From an uncultured Algibacter sp. (GTDB taxonomy: Bacteria; Bacteroidota; Bacteroidia; Flavobacteriales; Flavobacteriaceae), in the NCBI RefSeq assembly GCF_947495675.1, contig NZ_CANLZX010000014.1, positions 1 to 64,000 on the forward strand: a stretch of DNA of 64,000 nt. The letters run 5' to 3'. The notes beneath the pieces are model-generated. The model searched no databases, was not told where the DNA came from, and saw only the letters and a program-made list of their open reading frames with translations. How positions within the stretch are numbered: position 1 is the first letter of the stretch; every line of letters begins with the position of its first letter. Below are positions 1 to 12,132 of the stretch, piece by piece. A program made the position numbers and the translations under genes.

Positions 1-150
1 GAACCAGCGACAGCTTGTTATGAAACTGCAACATTTAATACTACATCATGTATGTGGGAAGTAACAGGATCTCAACCGGCAGAACCAGCGACAGCTTGTT
101 ATGAAACAGCGACTTTTAATACTACATCATGTATGTGGGAAGTAACAGAT
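1..150 (+). repeat. 81-bp in-frame tandem repeat (27-aa units)
   Basis: Bases 1-81 and 82-150 are successive units starting gaaccagcgacagc. Over the shared 66 or so bases only about three differ, all near the middle of the unit. The second unit breaks off where the MopE-type region begins. More units probably lie upstream of the window. Confidence 0.85.
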
Positions 151-636
151 AACGGTACAGGAAACACATATTATAACGATAATGATGGTGATGGATTTGG
201 AAATCCTAACATATCAATTGTTGATTGTACTGCTCCAACTGGATATGTTATTGATAACACAGATTGTGATGATACTGATTTAACTATTTATCCTGGAGCA
301 CCAGAAGTTGCAAATGATGGTATCGATCAAGATTGTGATGGATCAGACCTAACTACTTTAGATCTAGATAAATTAAATATTAATAATATACTGGTTACAC
401 CAAATCCTTTTAATAATAATATTACTATTAACTTACCTTTAGGTTTTGATAATAATGAATTTAGTATTAAAGTATTTGATTTGAATGGTCGTCTTATAAT
501 TGACAGAAAATATACTAGTATGAACAGTAAAATTAATGTTGATGATTTAGATAAATTAGATCAAGCACCTTACTTATTTAAGATAGTAGATATTAAAACT
601 GGTTTAACTTCTTACAAGAGATTGATTAAGTATTAA
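1..636 (+). CDS. C-terminal part of a secreted T9SS protein with 27-residue Cys repeats and a MopE-type motif (5' truncated)
   Basis: The reading frame is open from base 1, so the start lies outside the window and only the last 211 residues are seen. In order: about two copies of a 27-residue repeat containing two Cys and a Met-Trp pair (residues 1-50); an Asp/Gly-rich segment with YYNDNDGDGFG, DCDDTD and DGIDQDCDG (about 58-117), typical of the MopE-like putative metal-binding motif; and a T9SS type A sorting domain (about 125-211) starting around TPNPFNNNITI and ending in a basic KRLIKY tail. The protein is therefore probably exported through the Sec and type IX systems and held on or released from the cell surface. 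Its catalytic or adhesive part is missing, so the function is unknown. A strong terminator follows the stop codon. Confidence 0.85.
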   Translation, partial: EPATACYETATFNTTSCMWEVTGSQPAEPATACYETATFNTTSCMWEVTDNGTGNTYYNDNDGDGFGNPNISIVDCTAPTGYVIDNTDCDDTDLTIYPGAPEVANDGIDQDCDGSDLTTLDLDKLNINNILVTPNPFNNNITINLPLGFDNNEFSIKVFDLNGRLIIDRKYTSMNSKINVDDLDKLDQAPYLFKIVDIKTGLTSYKRLIKY

Positions 637-651
637 TATTAGTTAACAACT

Positions 652-688
652 AAAAAAAGGGATGAATATAAATTCATCCCTTTTTTTG
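652..688 (+). terminator. Rho-independent terminator after the truncated T9SS gene
   Basis: Arms aaagggatgaat and attcatcccttt enclose a 4-nt loop (ataa), with an A-run before and seven T after. It lies 15 bases past the stop codon. Confidence 0.9.
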
Positions 689-791
689 TTAAATATTGTT
701 AATTTTTTTAAAAATAAGGAATCAAATACAATATTTTAAATAACTGATTTTCATGTACTTATATTATTATAATGCATTTCATCGATTATAT

Positions 792-822
792 TTGTATTTC
801 ATGGAGTAATAATATACTTTTG
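792..822 (+). promoter_or_regulatory. Bacteroidota-type promoter of the 2600-aa surface protein gene
   Basis: TTG at 792-794, a 20-nt spacer and TACTTTTG at 815-822 match the TTG / TAnnTTTG consensus of the Bacteroidota primary sigma factor. The predicted transcription start leaves a 5' UTR of about 35 nt before the ATG at 861. Confidence 0.6.
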
Positions 823-860
823 AGACATAATAATTAGTCCCAACCTAAATTTAACCTCTT

Positions 861-3800
861 ATGAAAAATATTACTTTTTTAATAAGGTCTTTTATTCTTA
901 TTTTAAGTATAATGCTTTCGGCTTATTCATACTCTCAAGTTTCTATTGCTAGCCAATCATTCGATTCTAATGCATCTGGTTATGCAGATGATTTAGGATA
1001 TACTGTTTCAAGAACAGATCGTGTAGCTATTAGCAACACAACATTTGAATCTTCGCCAAATTCTTTAAGGTTTCGAAGAAATAGTGGCTCAAATAGAGAT
1101 TCTGATGTAATATTCGATAATGTTGATATTAGTGCCTATACAAATGTTACTGTAACGGTTTCATTTAGGGCTGATAATGTAGATAATGATGAAGATTTAG
1201 ATTTTTATATATCCTATAATAATGGAACTAGTTACACATTAATAGAAGAGCTTATTGATGGTAATAATTGGAATGAAGACAGAGATTGGGGAGAAACGGA
1301 TACAAGTGGTGGCACAGCAACTTCTAACCCTTATACTTTTAATGTACCAAACGGAAACACTCAAGTACGTCTACAAATTCAAGCTGAAAACTTAGATAAT
1401 GGTGAATTCTTTTATATTGATAATATTTTAATAGAAGGAGATTTAGCATCAACTACTCAAGAAATTAACATAAGCGGAAATAGCACTTCAATCACCTCTG
1501 GTGATACAACACCAAGCACAACAGATGATACAGATTTTGGAGATGTAGATATTGCTTCTGATACAAATGCAAATACATTTACTATAGAAAATATTGGAGT
1601 ATTACCATTAAACTTAACTGGTGCTTCTCCTTATGTAACAATAACTGGAGCACATGCTTCAGATTTTACTTTAACAACCATTCCTTCCTCTCCTATAGCG
1701 GCAGGCGGAAGCACAAATTTCATAATTACATTTAACCCTAGTGCACCAGGTTTAAGAACAGCTACAATTAGTGTAGCCAATGATGATTCAGATGAAAACC
1801 CTTATACTTTTAATATTGAAGGAACTGGTATTGTTGGCCCAGTAGCAATTTATTCTGAAGATTTCACATCTGGTACTGGAGGCTGGACCGTTACTAGTAC
1901 AGGATCCGGAACAGGTGCTTGGATTAACGGCACTAACGCAGCACATTCTGCAGGTGCAACAGGAAATTATTTTTACACACAAAGATATTCAACAAATTAT
2001 AATAGTAACACTTATATTATCGCAACGAGTCCAACAATAAACACAGTTGGTTATACTAACATAACATTTGATTTTGATGCTTGGTATAATACTGAATCTG
2101 GTTGGGATGGTATGCAAGTTGAATATTCTCTTAATAATGGAGCTACTTGGGCAGATTTAGGTGTTGTTGGAGGCAATTGGTATAATGATACTGATGTTGA
2201 TGGAATTACTAATAATGCTGATGGCTGGTCTGGAGATAGTTCTGGTTGGATAAACAGGAACATGGACTTAAGTGCTTTTAATGCAGGTTTTGATGGAAAT
2301 GCTCAAGTACAATTTAGAGTTATTTTTGGATCTGATGGAAGTGTTACAGATATTGGAGCAGCATTCGATGAAATACTAGTTCAAGGAATTAGCTCTTCTG
2401 CACCAGAAATAAATATAGAAGGTAATTCAGTTTCAATAGTTGATGGAGATACTACTCCAAATACCACAGATGACACAGATTTTGGTTCAATAGTAACTTC
2501 TACAACTTTAGACCATACATTTACAATACAAAACATTGGTACAGGCACTTTAAATCTTACTGGAGGAACACCTATAGTTGATATAAGTGGACATGCAGCT
2601 TTTACAATTTTAACACAACCTACTGCAAATAATATTGCATCTGGTGGAAGTGATTTAACATTTGTAGTTAGGTTTGCTCCAACTGCTGATGTTACTAATG
2701 TTCAAGCAACCATATCTATTGATAATGATGATAGTAGTGAGAACCCATATACTTTTGTAGTACAGGGGTCTTCTTATACACCAGGTCCTGAAATAAACAT
2801 TCTAGGAAACGCTACAACTATTACTGATGGCGACACAACACCTGTGACAAGTGACGATACAGAATTTGGAGCTATTGCTAATTCTACGACACTAGACCAC
2901 ACATTTACCATTGAAAATACAGGTACAGCTACTTTAAATTTAACTGGAGGAACTCCAATAATAGATATAAGTGGTCATGCTGCTTTTACAATTTTAACTC
3001 AGCCTACTGCAAATAGTATAGCTAGTGGAGGTGGCAACCTTACTTTTGTTGTAAGATTTGCTCCTACTGCTATTGTTACTAACGTACAAGCAACCATATC
3101 TATTGACAATAATGATAGTAATGAAAACCCATATACTTTTGTAGTTCAAGGGTCTTCATTTAATCCTGCTCCAGAAATAAATATTACTGGAAATGGAACT
3201 AATATTAATGATGGTGATACAACACCAGCAGTTACTGATGATACTGAGTTTGGAAATACACCTATAGGCTCAACCATAGACCATACATTTACTATTCAAA
3301 ATATTGGCACAGCAACTTTAAACCTAACTGGTGGATCACCTTTGGTTGATATAAGTGGACATGCTGCTTTCACAATTTTAACTCAACCCGCTGTAAATAG
3401 CATCAATTCTGGTGGAAGTGATCTTACTTTTGTTGTTCGTTTTGCACCAACTGCTATAATAACAAATGTTCAAGCAACTATATCTATTGATAATAATGAT
3501 AGTAGTGAAAATCCATATAATTTTGTAATTCAAGGATCTGGAATAACAGGTGTTCCTGAAATTGATATTGAAGGAAACTCAACAAGTATTTCTGATGGTG
3601 ATACAACTCCAAGTTTATTAGATGACACAGATTTTGGAACAATTAGTACTAGTGGTGGTACAAATACTAGAACTTTTACTATAAGAAATACTGGAACTAA
3701 TCCTTTAAATTTAACTGGTACAACACCATATGTAAATATTACTGGTGCACACGCTGGAGATTTTACAGTAACAGCTACACCAGCAACACCAATAGCAACT

Positions 3801-6800
3801 AGTTCATTTACTACGTTTAATATAACTTTTAACCCAAGTGCTGATGGTTTAAGAACGGCTACTATTACAATTAATAATAATGATAGTAATGAAAATCCAT
3901 ATAACTTTAACATCCAAGGTACTGGTGTTAGTGGTATTACTCCAGGACATACAATTTATTATGAAAACTTTGATGCTAATGATGGTGGCTGGACATCTAG
4001 TACTGAACTCCTAAAAAGTGGCTCGTGGGTTTATGAAACAACACCTACCTTAGTTTCAGAAGGAAACTATTGGAGAGTAGATAGTTTTAATGATTATGGA
4101 AATGATTATTATACTTACTTAACTAGCCCTATGGCTATATCAACTTCTGGTTTTAACAATGTTACTTTTTTCATGGACATAAAACATGACACAGACTCTG
4201 ATGTTAATGACGGTGTTCAAGTTCAATACACAACAGACCCATTTGGTGTTATAGGATGGACAAGACTAGGAAATAATGGCGATGGATTAAATTGGTATAA
4301 TGATACAGATGTAGATGCTATTGCTAATAACCAACATGGTTGGACTGGATTGAACTCAGAAAGCTCTAACAGTAATTCAAAATTTATGGAAGCTTCTATT
4401 ACTAGTAGTGCTTTAGATAATCAATCTACCGTTTGGATTAGAGTACTTTTTGCTAGTGATGCTTCTTTAATAGATGATGGTGTAGCAATTGATAATATTT
4501 TTGTTAAAGGTGATTACATTACAGCACCATCAGATCCTACTTATGGTCCAGGTAATGCTAATAACAACCTAAAATTATGGTTAAAATCTGATGTTGGTAC
4601 AAGTACTACAACAGATAATACTGCTATTACATTATGGGGAGATCAAGCTTTTGATAACGATGCTACTGCCTTTGGTAGTGAAAGTCCAATTTACAAAGAC
4701 AACACTAATGATAATATAAATTACAATCCAGTTATCGATTTTGATAAAAGTAATGGAAACATTATGAAAGGTAAAGGTGGTTATTGGACACAAGATTATT
4801 GGATAGTTGTTCAAACTAATGATACATTTGATAAAACAACAGCAAACACACAAACACCTATTTCTGGAAAGTTCACAAAAGTTGGATTTAGTGTTGATGG
4901 AACTGGTTTAGGCTTTGGTAGAATCTCTTCAAGGTTTAATAGTGACAATTTAATTTCTCATATGTTAAGTTCTTATAATAATAGTACTTCAGGAAGTGCA
5001 ACTCCTGGGGTAGATTCTTATGGTAGAGCTTATGCACCAGCAACAACAAATAATATTGGAACAGATGTTATGATTTTAAATGTAAAATCAAACACAGCTG
5101 TTTCTCCAGCAATAAGTGAAATTTATTATAACGGAAAAAGAGTTGATAATCATGCTGGTACTACTGGTATGTCAGGAACTGGAAATGATCTTTTACATGC
5201 AGAATTGAATAATCTAAGATATACTTTAGGTGCAGGTCAATTCTCTATTAACGGGCATGCTTTAAGTTCTTTTTTAGATGGAAAAATAAGTGAATTTGCT
5301 AGTTACTCTAGCCCAAACTCAACACTAAACCAACAAAAAATTCAAAGTTATTTAGCTATAAAATATGGAGTAACATTAAAAGAGTTTGGTACTTCAAAAG
5401 AAGCTTTTGATTTTGAATGTGATACAGATTATATTGACTCTCAAGGATCTGTAATATGGGATGCTAGCGCTAATAGCGGTTTCAACTTTGATGTTGCTGG
5501 TATTGGTCGTGATGATGATTCAGAATTAAATCAAAAACAATCAAAAAGTCAAAATGTTATATCAGACGGAACAGATGCCTATGGCCCTACTTTAACTAAC
5601 GGGTTCTTAACTATTGGTTTATCTGATGTTTATGATACTAACAATACAAATATTGCAACAAACTCAACAAACTTTAATAATAGAGAATATCTAGTTTGGG
5701 GTAATAATGGTGTTGATATTAACTTAGCATCAACAGCAATAAGTGTAGATATGAGTTCTGGGATTTCTGGTTTATCTACTCCTGTATCATTTATTGCTAT
5801 GCAACGTGTATGGAAAGTAGTTGAAAACGGTGGAGACATTCCTTCTTGTAAAGTAAGAATACCTGAAAATGCCATTAGAAACATTACACCACCAGGAAGT
5901 TACTACATGTTTATATCTGATACTGGTATATTTGACCCTACTGCCGATTATCGAATATTAACTCCAGATGGTAATGGAAACCTGGAAGCTAATTATGATT
6001 TTAATGGTGAAAAATATATCACTTTTGGTTATGCACCACAAATTATAGTTGAACGTTCTGTATATTTTGATGGCGCTGTAGACTATATTGATATGGATAA
6101 TAATATTGATTTAAACACAAGTGCATTCACCATATCTGCATGGATAAAAAGAGACCCTGGAACAGTAAATGCTTCAATTGTCTCTAAAAGAAATGCAGCG
6201 TTTACTGAAGGGTACGATTTAAAAATAAATGGATCAGGAAGATTAGAAATGGCATGGAATGGAGGTGCTGTTTCAATAACCTCATCTGTAGTAATTCCAG
6301 AAAATGAATGGCACCAAGTTGCGGTAACATATTCTGGCGGAACTGGTACATTGTATATTGATGGTGTAGAGGATACAGCCTCAATTGCTTCTTCTTTAGC
6401 ATCACCAGTTGCAACGTCTCAAAAATTCCTTATTGCAGCAGCAGATGGATGGGATCCAAATACAACTGATTATTTTGCAGGTAATATTGACGAAGTTAGA
6501 GTATGGAATGCAGCCCTTACCCCTACACAGCTTAGATACATTATGAACCAAGAAATTATAAATGATGTTTCTTTAGCCCTAGAATATGGTGATGTGATAC
6601 CTACAACTATTTCAAAAAACGAAATAAGTTCTATTCCTTGGACAGATTTAGCAGGGTATTACCCAATGTCTGTTTATACTTATACAAATACAGATGACAT
6701 GTCTGGGAACAACAATCAAGGCGCGTTAAGAAATTTAAATACAGTAGACTATCAAACGGCACCACTACCATATGAAACACAAGCAGCTGGTTCATGGGAT

Positions 6801-8663
6801 ACAGATGCTACTTGGTTAAACAACTCGGTGCAAACACTACCTAATTCATTTTCAATTATTGATGGTACTACACCTATTGATTGGAATATTGTAGAAATAA
6901 ACCACGACACTTATCTTGGTGCAACTGCTACAACTGAAAGAAGTAGAGATTGTGCAGTACAAGGATTAATTATTAATAGTGGTGATTTACAGGTTAATGG
7001 TAATACTGCTTTAAATACTGGTATTGGACTAACAGTTACACATTATTTAAAAATTGATGGCTCTATTGATTTAGAGGGTGAATCACAATTAGTACAAACA
7101 GATCAAAGTGATTTTGATATAGCTAGTTCTGGAACATTAGAAAGAGACCAACAAGGTTATTCAAATACTTTCTTGTATAACTATTGGTGTTCTCCTGTAT
7201 CACCAACTAGCAATGCAAACTATACAGTAGACGATATAATAAGTAATGTTGGATTCCTAACTTCTGGATATAATGGAACAGCATCTCCTGTTCAAAATGC
7301 AGATTATTGGATTTGGAAATATTCAAATAGACCAAATGATGCTTATGCAGAATGGCAACATGTTAGAAGTACTGGATTACTTTCTGTAGGAGAAGGCTTT
7401 ACAATGAAAGGCCCTGGTACAGCGACTCCAGATCAAAATTATGTTATGTTAGGCCAACCAAATAATGGAGATTTTAATTTATCTATAACCTTAGATAATG
7501 AATATTTGGTTGGAAACCCATACCCTTCTGCTTTAGATGCTGACCAATTCATTTTAGATAATATTAGTACTGCCGATGGTGGTAATAATTCAACAAATGT
7601 TATTAACGGCGCACTATACTTTTGGGATCACTTCTCGGTAAATAGTCATTATTTATCAGACTATGAAGGTGGCTATGCTATATACACTTTATTAGGAGGT
7701 ACACTTGCTATATCTACAGATGCTAGAATCAATGCTACTTACGTTTCTGGAACTAAATTACCAGAAAGATATATTGCTGTTGGACAAGGATTTTTTGTTT
7801 CTGCAGTAGATGATGGTGGATTAACTGGTTTAACACAACCAATTGTAGGTGGTGATATTGAATTTAAAAACAGTCAAAGAATTTTTCAAAAAGAAATTGT
7901 TTCTGGTACTAACTCTGGTTCTACATTCTTTAAAACAAGTAAAAAATCAAAAACCAGTTCAAGTAAAGAAATAGATACTAGAGAAAAAATTAGATTAATG
8001 TTTGATTCTCCAGACGGGTATCACCGCCAGTTATTAGTTGGTGTAGATAAAAATGCTTCTAAGGATTATGATTTAGGCTATGACGCCTTAATGATTGAAA
8101 ACAATAAAGAAGATATGTACTGGAATTTAGATGACAGTAAATTAATCATACAAGCTCTTAGCAATTTTGACGAAGCTCAAAAAATACCATTTAGTTTCAA
8201 GATAGCAAAAGAAGGAACAGCTATAGTTAGTATTGATGATTTAGAAAACATAGACAGTAACAAAAACATTTTTGTTCATGATATTGACTTAAATACCTAT
8301 CACAATTTAAGAGAAAGTAAGTTTAGTGTAACATTAACACCTGGAGAATACAATGATAGATTTGAAATCACTTTTTCTAACAATTCTTCTTTAAGTACTG
8401 AAGAATTTCAGGAACTTGGGTTAGATGTTTATTTTTCAAATAATAAAGAAAGCCTAGTTATAAATAACCCAAAATTATTAAACATCAATTCAATAGAATT
8501 GTTTAACGTTTTAAGTCAGTCCGTTTTCAAGAAAATAAATAAAGAAAATGAACTTAGTAAAGCTTATAATGAATACAGGCTTAATAAATTACAATCGGGT
8601 GTTTACATAATTAACTTAAAAACAGAAAACAAGACCATTTCTAAAAAAATATTGATAGAATAG
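861..8663 (+). CDS. Giant secreted LamG / choice-of-anchor-D repeat protein with T9SS sorting domain
   Basis: A 2600-aa surface protein. Residues 1-26 form a signal peptide ending in AYSYSQ. Five choice-of-anchor-D (ASPM/SPD-2/Hydin-like) repeats, recognised by DGDTTP, TDDTDFG, LNLTG and ENPY motifs, lie at about 200-320, 515-642, 643-770, 771-898 and 899-1026. Two jelly-roll segments starting with SEDFT or YENFD (about 330-510 and 1033-1215) interrupt or follow them. A lectin-like region with LKLWLKSD covers about 1230-1500, and a LamG/concanavalin-like domain starts at SVYFDG (about 1733-1905). A module shared with the next gene fills about 2080-2350, and a T9SS type A tail ends the protein. 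No catalytic motif was seen. Adhesion or polysaccharide binding is an inference. A good promoter precedes it and a terminator follows. Confidence 0.9.
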   Translation: MKNITFLIRSFILILSIMLSAYSYSQVSIASQSFDSNASGYADDLGYTVSRTDRVAISNTTFESSPNSLRFRRNSGSNRDSDVIFDNVDISAYTNVTVTVSFRADNVDNDEDLDFYISYNNGTSYTLIEELIDGNNWNEDRDWGETDTSGGTATSNPYTFNVPNGNTQVRLQIQAENLDNGEFFYIDNILIEGDLASTTQEINISGNSTSITSGDTTPSTTDDTDFGDVDIASDTNANTFTIENIGVLPLNLTGASPYVTITGAHASDFTLTTIPSSPIAAGGSTNFIITFNPSAPGLRTATISVANDDSDENPYTFNIEGTGIVGPVAIYSEDFTSGTGGWTVTSTGSGTGAWINGTNAAHSAGATGNYFYTQRYSTNYNSNTYIIATSPTINTVGYTNITFDFDAWYNTESGWDGMQVEYSLNNGATWADLGVVGGNWYNDTDVDGITNNADGWSGDSSGWINRNMDLSAFNAGFDGNAQVQFRVIFGSDGSVTDIGAAFDEILVQGISSSAPEINIEGNSVSIVDGDTTPNTTDDTDFGSIVTSTTLDHTFTIQNIGTGTLNLTGGTPIVDISGHAAFTILTQPTANNIASGGSDLTFVVRFAPTADVTNVQATISIDNDDSSENPYTFVVQGSSYTPGPEINILGNATTITDGDTTPVTSDDTEFGAIANSTTLDHTFTIENTGTATLNLTGGTPIIDISGHAAFTILTQPTANSIASGGGNLTFVVRFAPTAIVTNVQATISIDNNDSNENPYTFVVQGSSFNPAPEINITGNGTNINDGDTTPAVTDDTEFGNTPIGSTIDHTFTIQNIGTATLNLTGGSPLVDISGHAAFTILTQPAVNSINSGGSDLTFVVRFAPTAIITNVQATISIDNNDSSENPYNFVIQGSGITGVPEIDIEGNSTSISDGDTTPSLLDDTDFGTISTSGGTNTRTFTIRNTGTNPLNLTGTTPYVNITGAHAGDFTVTATPATPIATSSFTTFNITFNPSADGLRTATITINNNDSNENPYNFNIQGTGVSGITPGHTIYYENFDANDGGWTSSTELLKSGSWVYETTPTLVSEGNYWRVDSFNDYGNDYYTYLTSPMAISTSGFNNVTFFMDIKHDTDSDVNDGVQVQYTTDPFGVIGWTRLGNNGDGLNWYNDTDVDAIANNQHGWTGLNSESSNSNSKFMEASITSSALDNQSTVWIRVLFASDASLIDDGVAIDNIFVKGDYITAPSDPTYGPGNANNNLKLWLKSDVGTSTTTDNTAITLWGDQAFDNDATAFGSESPIYKDNTNDNINYNPVIDFDKSNGNIMKGKGGYWTQDYWIVVQTNDTFDKTTANTQTPISGKFTKVGFSVDGTGLGFGRISSRFNSDNLISHMLSSYNNSTSGSATPGVDSYGRAYAPATTNNIGTDVMILNVKSNTAVSPAISEIYYNGKRVDNHAGTTGMSGTGNDLLHAELNNLRYTLGAGQFSINGHALSSFLDGKISEFASYSSPNSTLNQQKIQSYLAIKYGVTLKEFGTSKEAFDFECDTDYIDSQGSVIWDASANSGFNFDVAGIGRDDDSELNQKQSKSQNVISDGTDAYGPTLTNGFLTIGLSDVYDTNNTNIATNSTNFNNREYLVWGNNGVDINLASTAISVDMSSGISGLSTPVSFIAMQRVWKVVENGGDIPSCKVRIPENAIRNITPPGSYYMFISDTGIFDPTADYRILTPDGNGNLEANYDFNGEKYITFGYAPQIIVERSVYFDGAVDYIDMDNNIDLNTSAFTISAWIKRDPGTVNASIVSKRNAAFTEGYDLKINGSGRLEMAWNGGAVSITSSVVIPENEWHQVAVTYSGGTGTLYIDGVEDTASIASSLASPVATSQKFLIAAADGWDPNTTDYFAGNIDEVRVWNAALTPTQLRYIMNQEIINDVSLALEYGDVIPTTISKNEISSIPWTDLAGYYPMSVYTYTNTDDMSGNNNQGALRNLNTVDYQTAPLPYETQAAGSWDTDATWLNNSVQTLPNSFSIIDGTTPIDWNIVEINHDTYLGATATTERSRDCAVQGLIINSGDLQVNGNTALNTGIGLTVTHYLKIDGSIDLEGESQLVQTDQSDFDIASSGTLERDQQGYSNTFLYNYWCSPVSPTSNANYTVDDIISNVGFLTSGYNGTASPVQNADYWIWKYSNRPNDAYAEWQHVRSTGLLSVGEGFTMKGPGTATPDQNYVMLGQPNNGDFNLSITLDNEYLVGNPYPSALDADQFILDNISTADGGNNSTNVINGALYFWDHFSVNSHYLSDYEGGYAIYTLLGGTLAISTDARINATYVSGTKLPERYIAVGQGFFVSAVDDGGLTGLTQPIVGGDIEFKNSQRIFQKEIVSGTNSGSTFFKTSKKSKTSSSKEIDTREKIRLMFDSPDGYHRQLLVGVDKNASKDYDLGYDALMIENNKEDMYWNLDDSKLIIQALSNFDEAQKIPFSFKIAKEGTAIVSIDDLENIDSNKNIFVHDIDLNTYHNLRESKFSVTLTPGEYNDRFEITFSNNSSLSTEEFQELGLDVYFSNNKESLVINNPKLLNINSIELFNVLSQSVFKKINKENELSKAYNEYRLNKLQSGVYIINLKTENKTISKKILIE
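2403..3938 (+). repeat. Four tandem 384-bp units inside the giant surface protein gene
   Basis: Units begin at the Pro-Glu-Ile codons at 2403, 2787, 3171 and 3555, exactly 384 bp (128 codons) apart. The first three encode nearly identical residues such as [14 protein letters not shown] and [11 protein letters not shown]. The fourth keeps the register but is more diverged and resembles the separate first repeat near 1460. Confidence 0.85.
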
Positions 8664-8690
8664 AAAAGATAAAAAAGTTTCTTTTAAGCA

Positions 8691-8722
8691 ATTAAAGCCC
8701 TAAAATTTATTAGGGCTTTAAT
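8691..8722 (+). terminator. Terminator of the 2600-aa gene
   Basis: A 13-bp perfect stem (attaaagccctaa with ttagggctttaat) encloses a 6-nt loop and starts 27 bases after the stop codon. The T-run is weak because the stem itself ends in AT pairs. Confidence 0.75.
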
Positions 8723-8848
8723 TTAAAAATAAACACTTTATCGGATTTTAACACCATTTAATCGATTTTTAAAAAATAAACAGTATATTGAAAATATAAA
8801 TAAGGCGTTACAATACACCTCTTATTTAGCCCAAAATAAAAACCTAAT

Positions 8849-11800
8849 ATGAAGCAAATTGCTATTAAATTAATGATAGTGTCCTCTCTCGTTTTTTGTA
8901 ACACAAAAATACACGGACAACTTCATCAAACTCCAACTTGCGGACAAAACTTTAATTTAAAATGGTCTACAAGCACAGTAAGTGATGACCAATACTGGCC
9001 ACCAGGAGAACTATCTAACACATATACAAATGTTGATAATTCTGGAACAGATATAACAGTTACTTTTACTGGAGAAACCAGCACATTAGGTTTTTGGGCA
9101 GGACAAACTCCAAAAGTAGGAACACAATCAAGTTATTTATACAAAGGCCTAGATTTATTAAGTAATGGTTTTTCTGGTACAGGTATTACATGCACCATAA
9201 CTTTTAGCAAACCAATATATGCTTTCTCTTTTGATATACACCATATAAATGTTCATAATGGTAGTGGAGATAAATATACCATAACGGGCAAAGATAAATA
9301 TGGTAATATTATTTACCCAGAATTTACTAACTCTACTGCTCCAACTTATACTTCAAATAATGAAACAGGCGAAGTAAATGCTATTGCAAATTTAACTTCT
9401 GGCACTAATACTATTGTTGGTGTTAATTTTGCAGATTCTAACCACATACAAAGTGTTTCTTTTCTATGGGAAGACTGTGATACTTGCAATAACAACAGTC
9501 CTCATGCAACAGGTATTGGCGATTTTAGTTTTTGTACACCCCAAACAATAGATTTTGATGGAGTAGATGATTATGTAAATACAGATCCGTTCTTAGGTGG
9601 ACAAAATGAAATAACCATGATGTCTTGGATTAAATTAGATCAAGGGTTTGATGGAGGAGACATAATGGGGCAAAAAAACTTCAGATTATTTATAGATTCT
9701 GATAATAAATTAAATGCATTTATTAAACCAAATATTGGAGCTGCAATCGAAACACCTAAATTAATAGAGCACACTTTAAATGAAGATATTTGGTACCATA
9801 CAGCACTAAAATATAATAATACTACAGGCTTTATAACTTTATATTTAAATGGAAAAGAAATTTGGAATTATTCTGATAGTGAATTAATTGGAAATACAAT
9901 TATTAATACTGAAGAATGGAATTTAGGCCATGATTTTGAAATTGGAAGAAATTCTGGTTCTAAAGACAATTATTTTGAAGGATCTATTTATGAATGTAGA
10001 GTTTACAATAAAGCTTTATCTCAAATTCAACTACAGCAACAAATTAATCAAGAAATTGAAAATAACAATGGACAAATTAGGGGTTTAATAATACCAAGAG
10101 ATATTGATGGTTTATTGTGGAGTGATTTATTACTTTATTTTAAAATGAAAAATGGGGATTCTGGTTTTGTACAAAATGAATCAAACTTGAATTTTACTGG
10201 CAAACTTAACAACATGTCTATTCTTCAAAAAAACCAAGACTATACAGCACCTTTACCTTATGTAACTAAAAAAGCATGTAATGGAAACTGGCATGATTCA
10301 ACTAATTGGCTACATGGTAATAATTGGGATCTTAATAATACTACAGGCTATTCCATTATTCAAATAAATGGAAATTTAGAAATAAGTACAGACTTGAATA
10401 CAGCAGGACTAATAATAGATCCTGGAAGTACATTAAAAATTTACAAAAATTCTCAAATAATTAATTCTTGGTATTTAAAACTAGATGGAACTTTAAATTT
10501 AAAAAAAGACTCTCAATTAATCCAATCAGAAAATAGCATATTAGATAAAACAAGTTCTGGTACTTTAGTTAAAGATTTAAAAGGAACTGCAGATAAATAT
10601 ACTTACAACTATTGGTCATCACCAGTAGGTAAAACAAATAACACTACAACAAATAATAATTATACAGTAAAAGATATTTTTACAAACGTTAAGTTTATAT
10701 CTACTGGTTATGATGGAGTTAGCAATCCATTATCAATTGCAGATTACTGGATCTGGAAATTTAATAACAGACTAAGTGATAATTATTCTTCTTGGCAGCA
10801 TATAAGGAGCTCTGGCGAAATTTTTCCAGGTGAAGGCTTCACAATGAAAGGTCCTGGAACAGGAACTGTAGGAGAGGAACAAGACTATACATTTGAAGGT
10901 AAACCTAATAACGGAGATATTAGTTTAACAGTTTATGAAGGTAATGATTATTTAATTGGTAACCCCTACCCTTCGGCTATTGATGCTGTTAAGTTTATTC
11001 AAGATAATAAATCTACTATTGATGGTGAAGGAGCCATAAATGGAACTCTTTATTTCTGGAAACATTGGGGAGGTGCATCGCATTTAGCTAGTGAATATCA
11101 AGGAGGATATGCAACATTTTCACTTTGTGGAGGTATTCCTGCTATATCAAAAAATACTGATACTGGAATTATTTCAACAAGTGGTTCGTCTAAAGACGTC
11201 CCTGGTAGATATATACCTGTTGGCCAAGGATTTTATACAACTGCAGATACAAACGGAACTATTATATTTAATAATGGGCAACGCGTATATCATGTAGAAG
11301 AAAGTAATACACCTGCTTATAAAACGAATAATGACAAAAAGTCTTCAAATGAAAATGATGTTAGAGAGAAGTTAAGAATTGGATTTAAATCTGTAAATAA
11401 TTTGCACAGACAATTATTAATTACCGCAGATGAAAATGCAACTATAGATTATGATTGGGGTTATGACTCTAAATATATTGATACACAAATAGATGATATG
11501 TATTGGTTAATAAATAACGAAAAACACACCATTCAAGGTATTAACGAAATAAATAAAAAAACTATTCTTCCTCTAGGAATTCATACAAAAACAGATGGAC
11601 TAAATAGTATAAATATTGATGAGCTAGAAAATACGCCTAACGATATCGAGATTTATTTACATGACAAAGGTTTAGGTATTTATCATAATTTAAGAGAAAG
11701 TAAATATGAAACTTACCTTCCAACTGGGCAATATTTAAATCGTTTTGAAATTACATTTTCTAAAGCAAACACTTTAAGTGCAGAAGAAAATAATAACAAT

Positions 11801-12037
11801 CAAATAGAAGTTTATTTTTCAAACGAAAAAAATAGTATTGTTGTAAATAATCCAGCTTCAAAACATATTGAAACAATAGAAATGTTTAACATCTTAGGAC
11901 AAACACTTTTCAAGTTTAATATCAACACAAATAATAATCATATAGAATATAATTCAAGTCAAATTAAAACTGGAAATTATATATTAAAAATTGAAACTGA
12001 ATTTGGAGTTGTTTCAAAAAAAGTATTAATAAACTAA
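8849..12037 (+). CDS. Secreted LamG-domain protein with T9SS sorting domain, partial paralogue of the upstream giant protein
   Basis: A 1062-aa surface protein. Residues 1-24 are a signal peptide (hydrophobic LMIVSSLVFC, cleavage near IHGQ). An N-terminal jelly-roll-like region of unknown family precedes a LamG/concanavalin-like domain at about 233-404 (TIDFDGVDDY to YECRVYNKAL). Residues 560-815 or so match the upstream 2600-aa protein closely: [49 protein letters not shown]. The C-terminal 85 residues are a T9SS type A domain ending in SKKVLIN. The two genes are adjacent and co-oriented, so one probably arose by duplication followed by domain gain or loss. No enzymatic motif is visible. It may bind extracellular glycans (inference from LamG). 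Confidence 0.88.
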   Translation: MKQIAIKLMIVSSLVFCNTKIHGQLHQTPTCGQNFNLKWSTSTVSDDQYWPPGELSNTYTNVDNSGTDITVTFTGETSTLGFWAGQTPKVGTQSSYLYKGLDLLSNGFSGTGITCTITFSKPIYAFSFDIHHINVHNGSGDKYTITGKDKYGNIIYPEFTNSTAPTYTSNNETGEVNAIANLTSGTNTIVGVNFADSNHIQSVSFLWEDCDTCNNNSPHATGIGDFSFCTPQTIDFDGVDDYVNTDPFLGGQNEITMMSWIKLDQGFDGGDIMGQKNFRLFIDSDNKLNAFIKPNIGAAIETPKLIEHTLNEDIWYHTALKYNNTTGFITLYLNGKEIWNYSDSELIGNTIINTEEWNLGHDFEIGRNSGSKDNYFEGSIYECRVYNKALSQIQLQQQINQEIENNNGQIRGLIIPRDIDGLLWSDLLLYFKMKNGDSGFVQNESNLNFTGKLNNMSILQKNQDYTAPLPYVTKKACNGNWHDSTNWLHGNNWDLNNTTGYSIIQINGNLEISTDLNTAGLIIDPGSTLKIYKNSQIINSWYLKLDGTLNLKKDSQLIQSENSILDKTSSGTLVKDLKGTADKYTYNYWSSPVGKTNNTTTNNNYTVKDIFTNVKFISTGYDGVSNPLSIADYWIWKFNNRLSDNYSSWQHIRSSGEIFPGEGFTMKGPGTGTVGEEQDYTFEGKPNNGDISLTVYEGNDYLIGNPYPSAIDAVKFIQDNKSTIDGEGAINGTLYFWKHWGGASHLASEYQGGYATFSLCGGIPAISKNTDTGIISTSGSSKDVPGRYIPVGQGFYTTADTNGTIIFNNGQRVYHVEESNTPAYKTNNDKKSSNENDVREKLRIGFKSVNNLHRQLLITADENATIDYDWGYDSKYIDTQIDDMYWLINNEKHTIQGINEINKKTILPLGIHTKTDGLNSINIDELENTPNDIEIYLHDKGLGIYHNLRESKYETYLPTGQYLNRFEITFSKANTLSAEENNNNQIEVYFSNEKNSIVVNNPASKHIETIEMFNILGQTLFKFNINTNNNHIEYNSSQIKTGNYILKIETEFGVVSKKVLIN

Positions 12038-12132
12038 TTATAAATTTCACAAAAAGAAATTGAGAGTCTAGTGACTTACGATAAAAATTGTGTCTTAATA
12101 TTAAACATTAACACTCTCAATCTCATTATATA

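Noticed and set aside
3530..3913. 127-aa open frame antisense to the giant surface protein gene
   Set aside because: It is the complement of a strongly supported repeat-containing CDS and has no promoter or recognisable domain.
2403..3938. Regular repeats considered as a CRISPR array
   Set aside because: Units are 384 bp, in frame and protein-coding, with no spacer structure.
12060..12120. Inverted repeat ttgagagt / actctcaa upstream of the amidohydrolase-like gene
   Set aside because: Arms are only 8 bp and 45 nt apart, with no further support; chance is likely.
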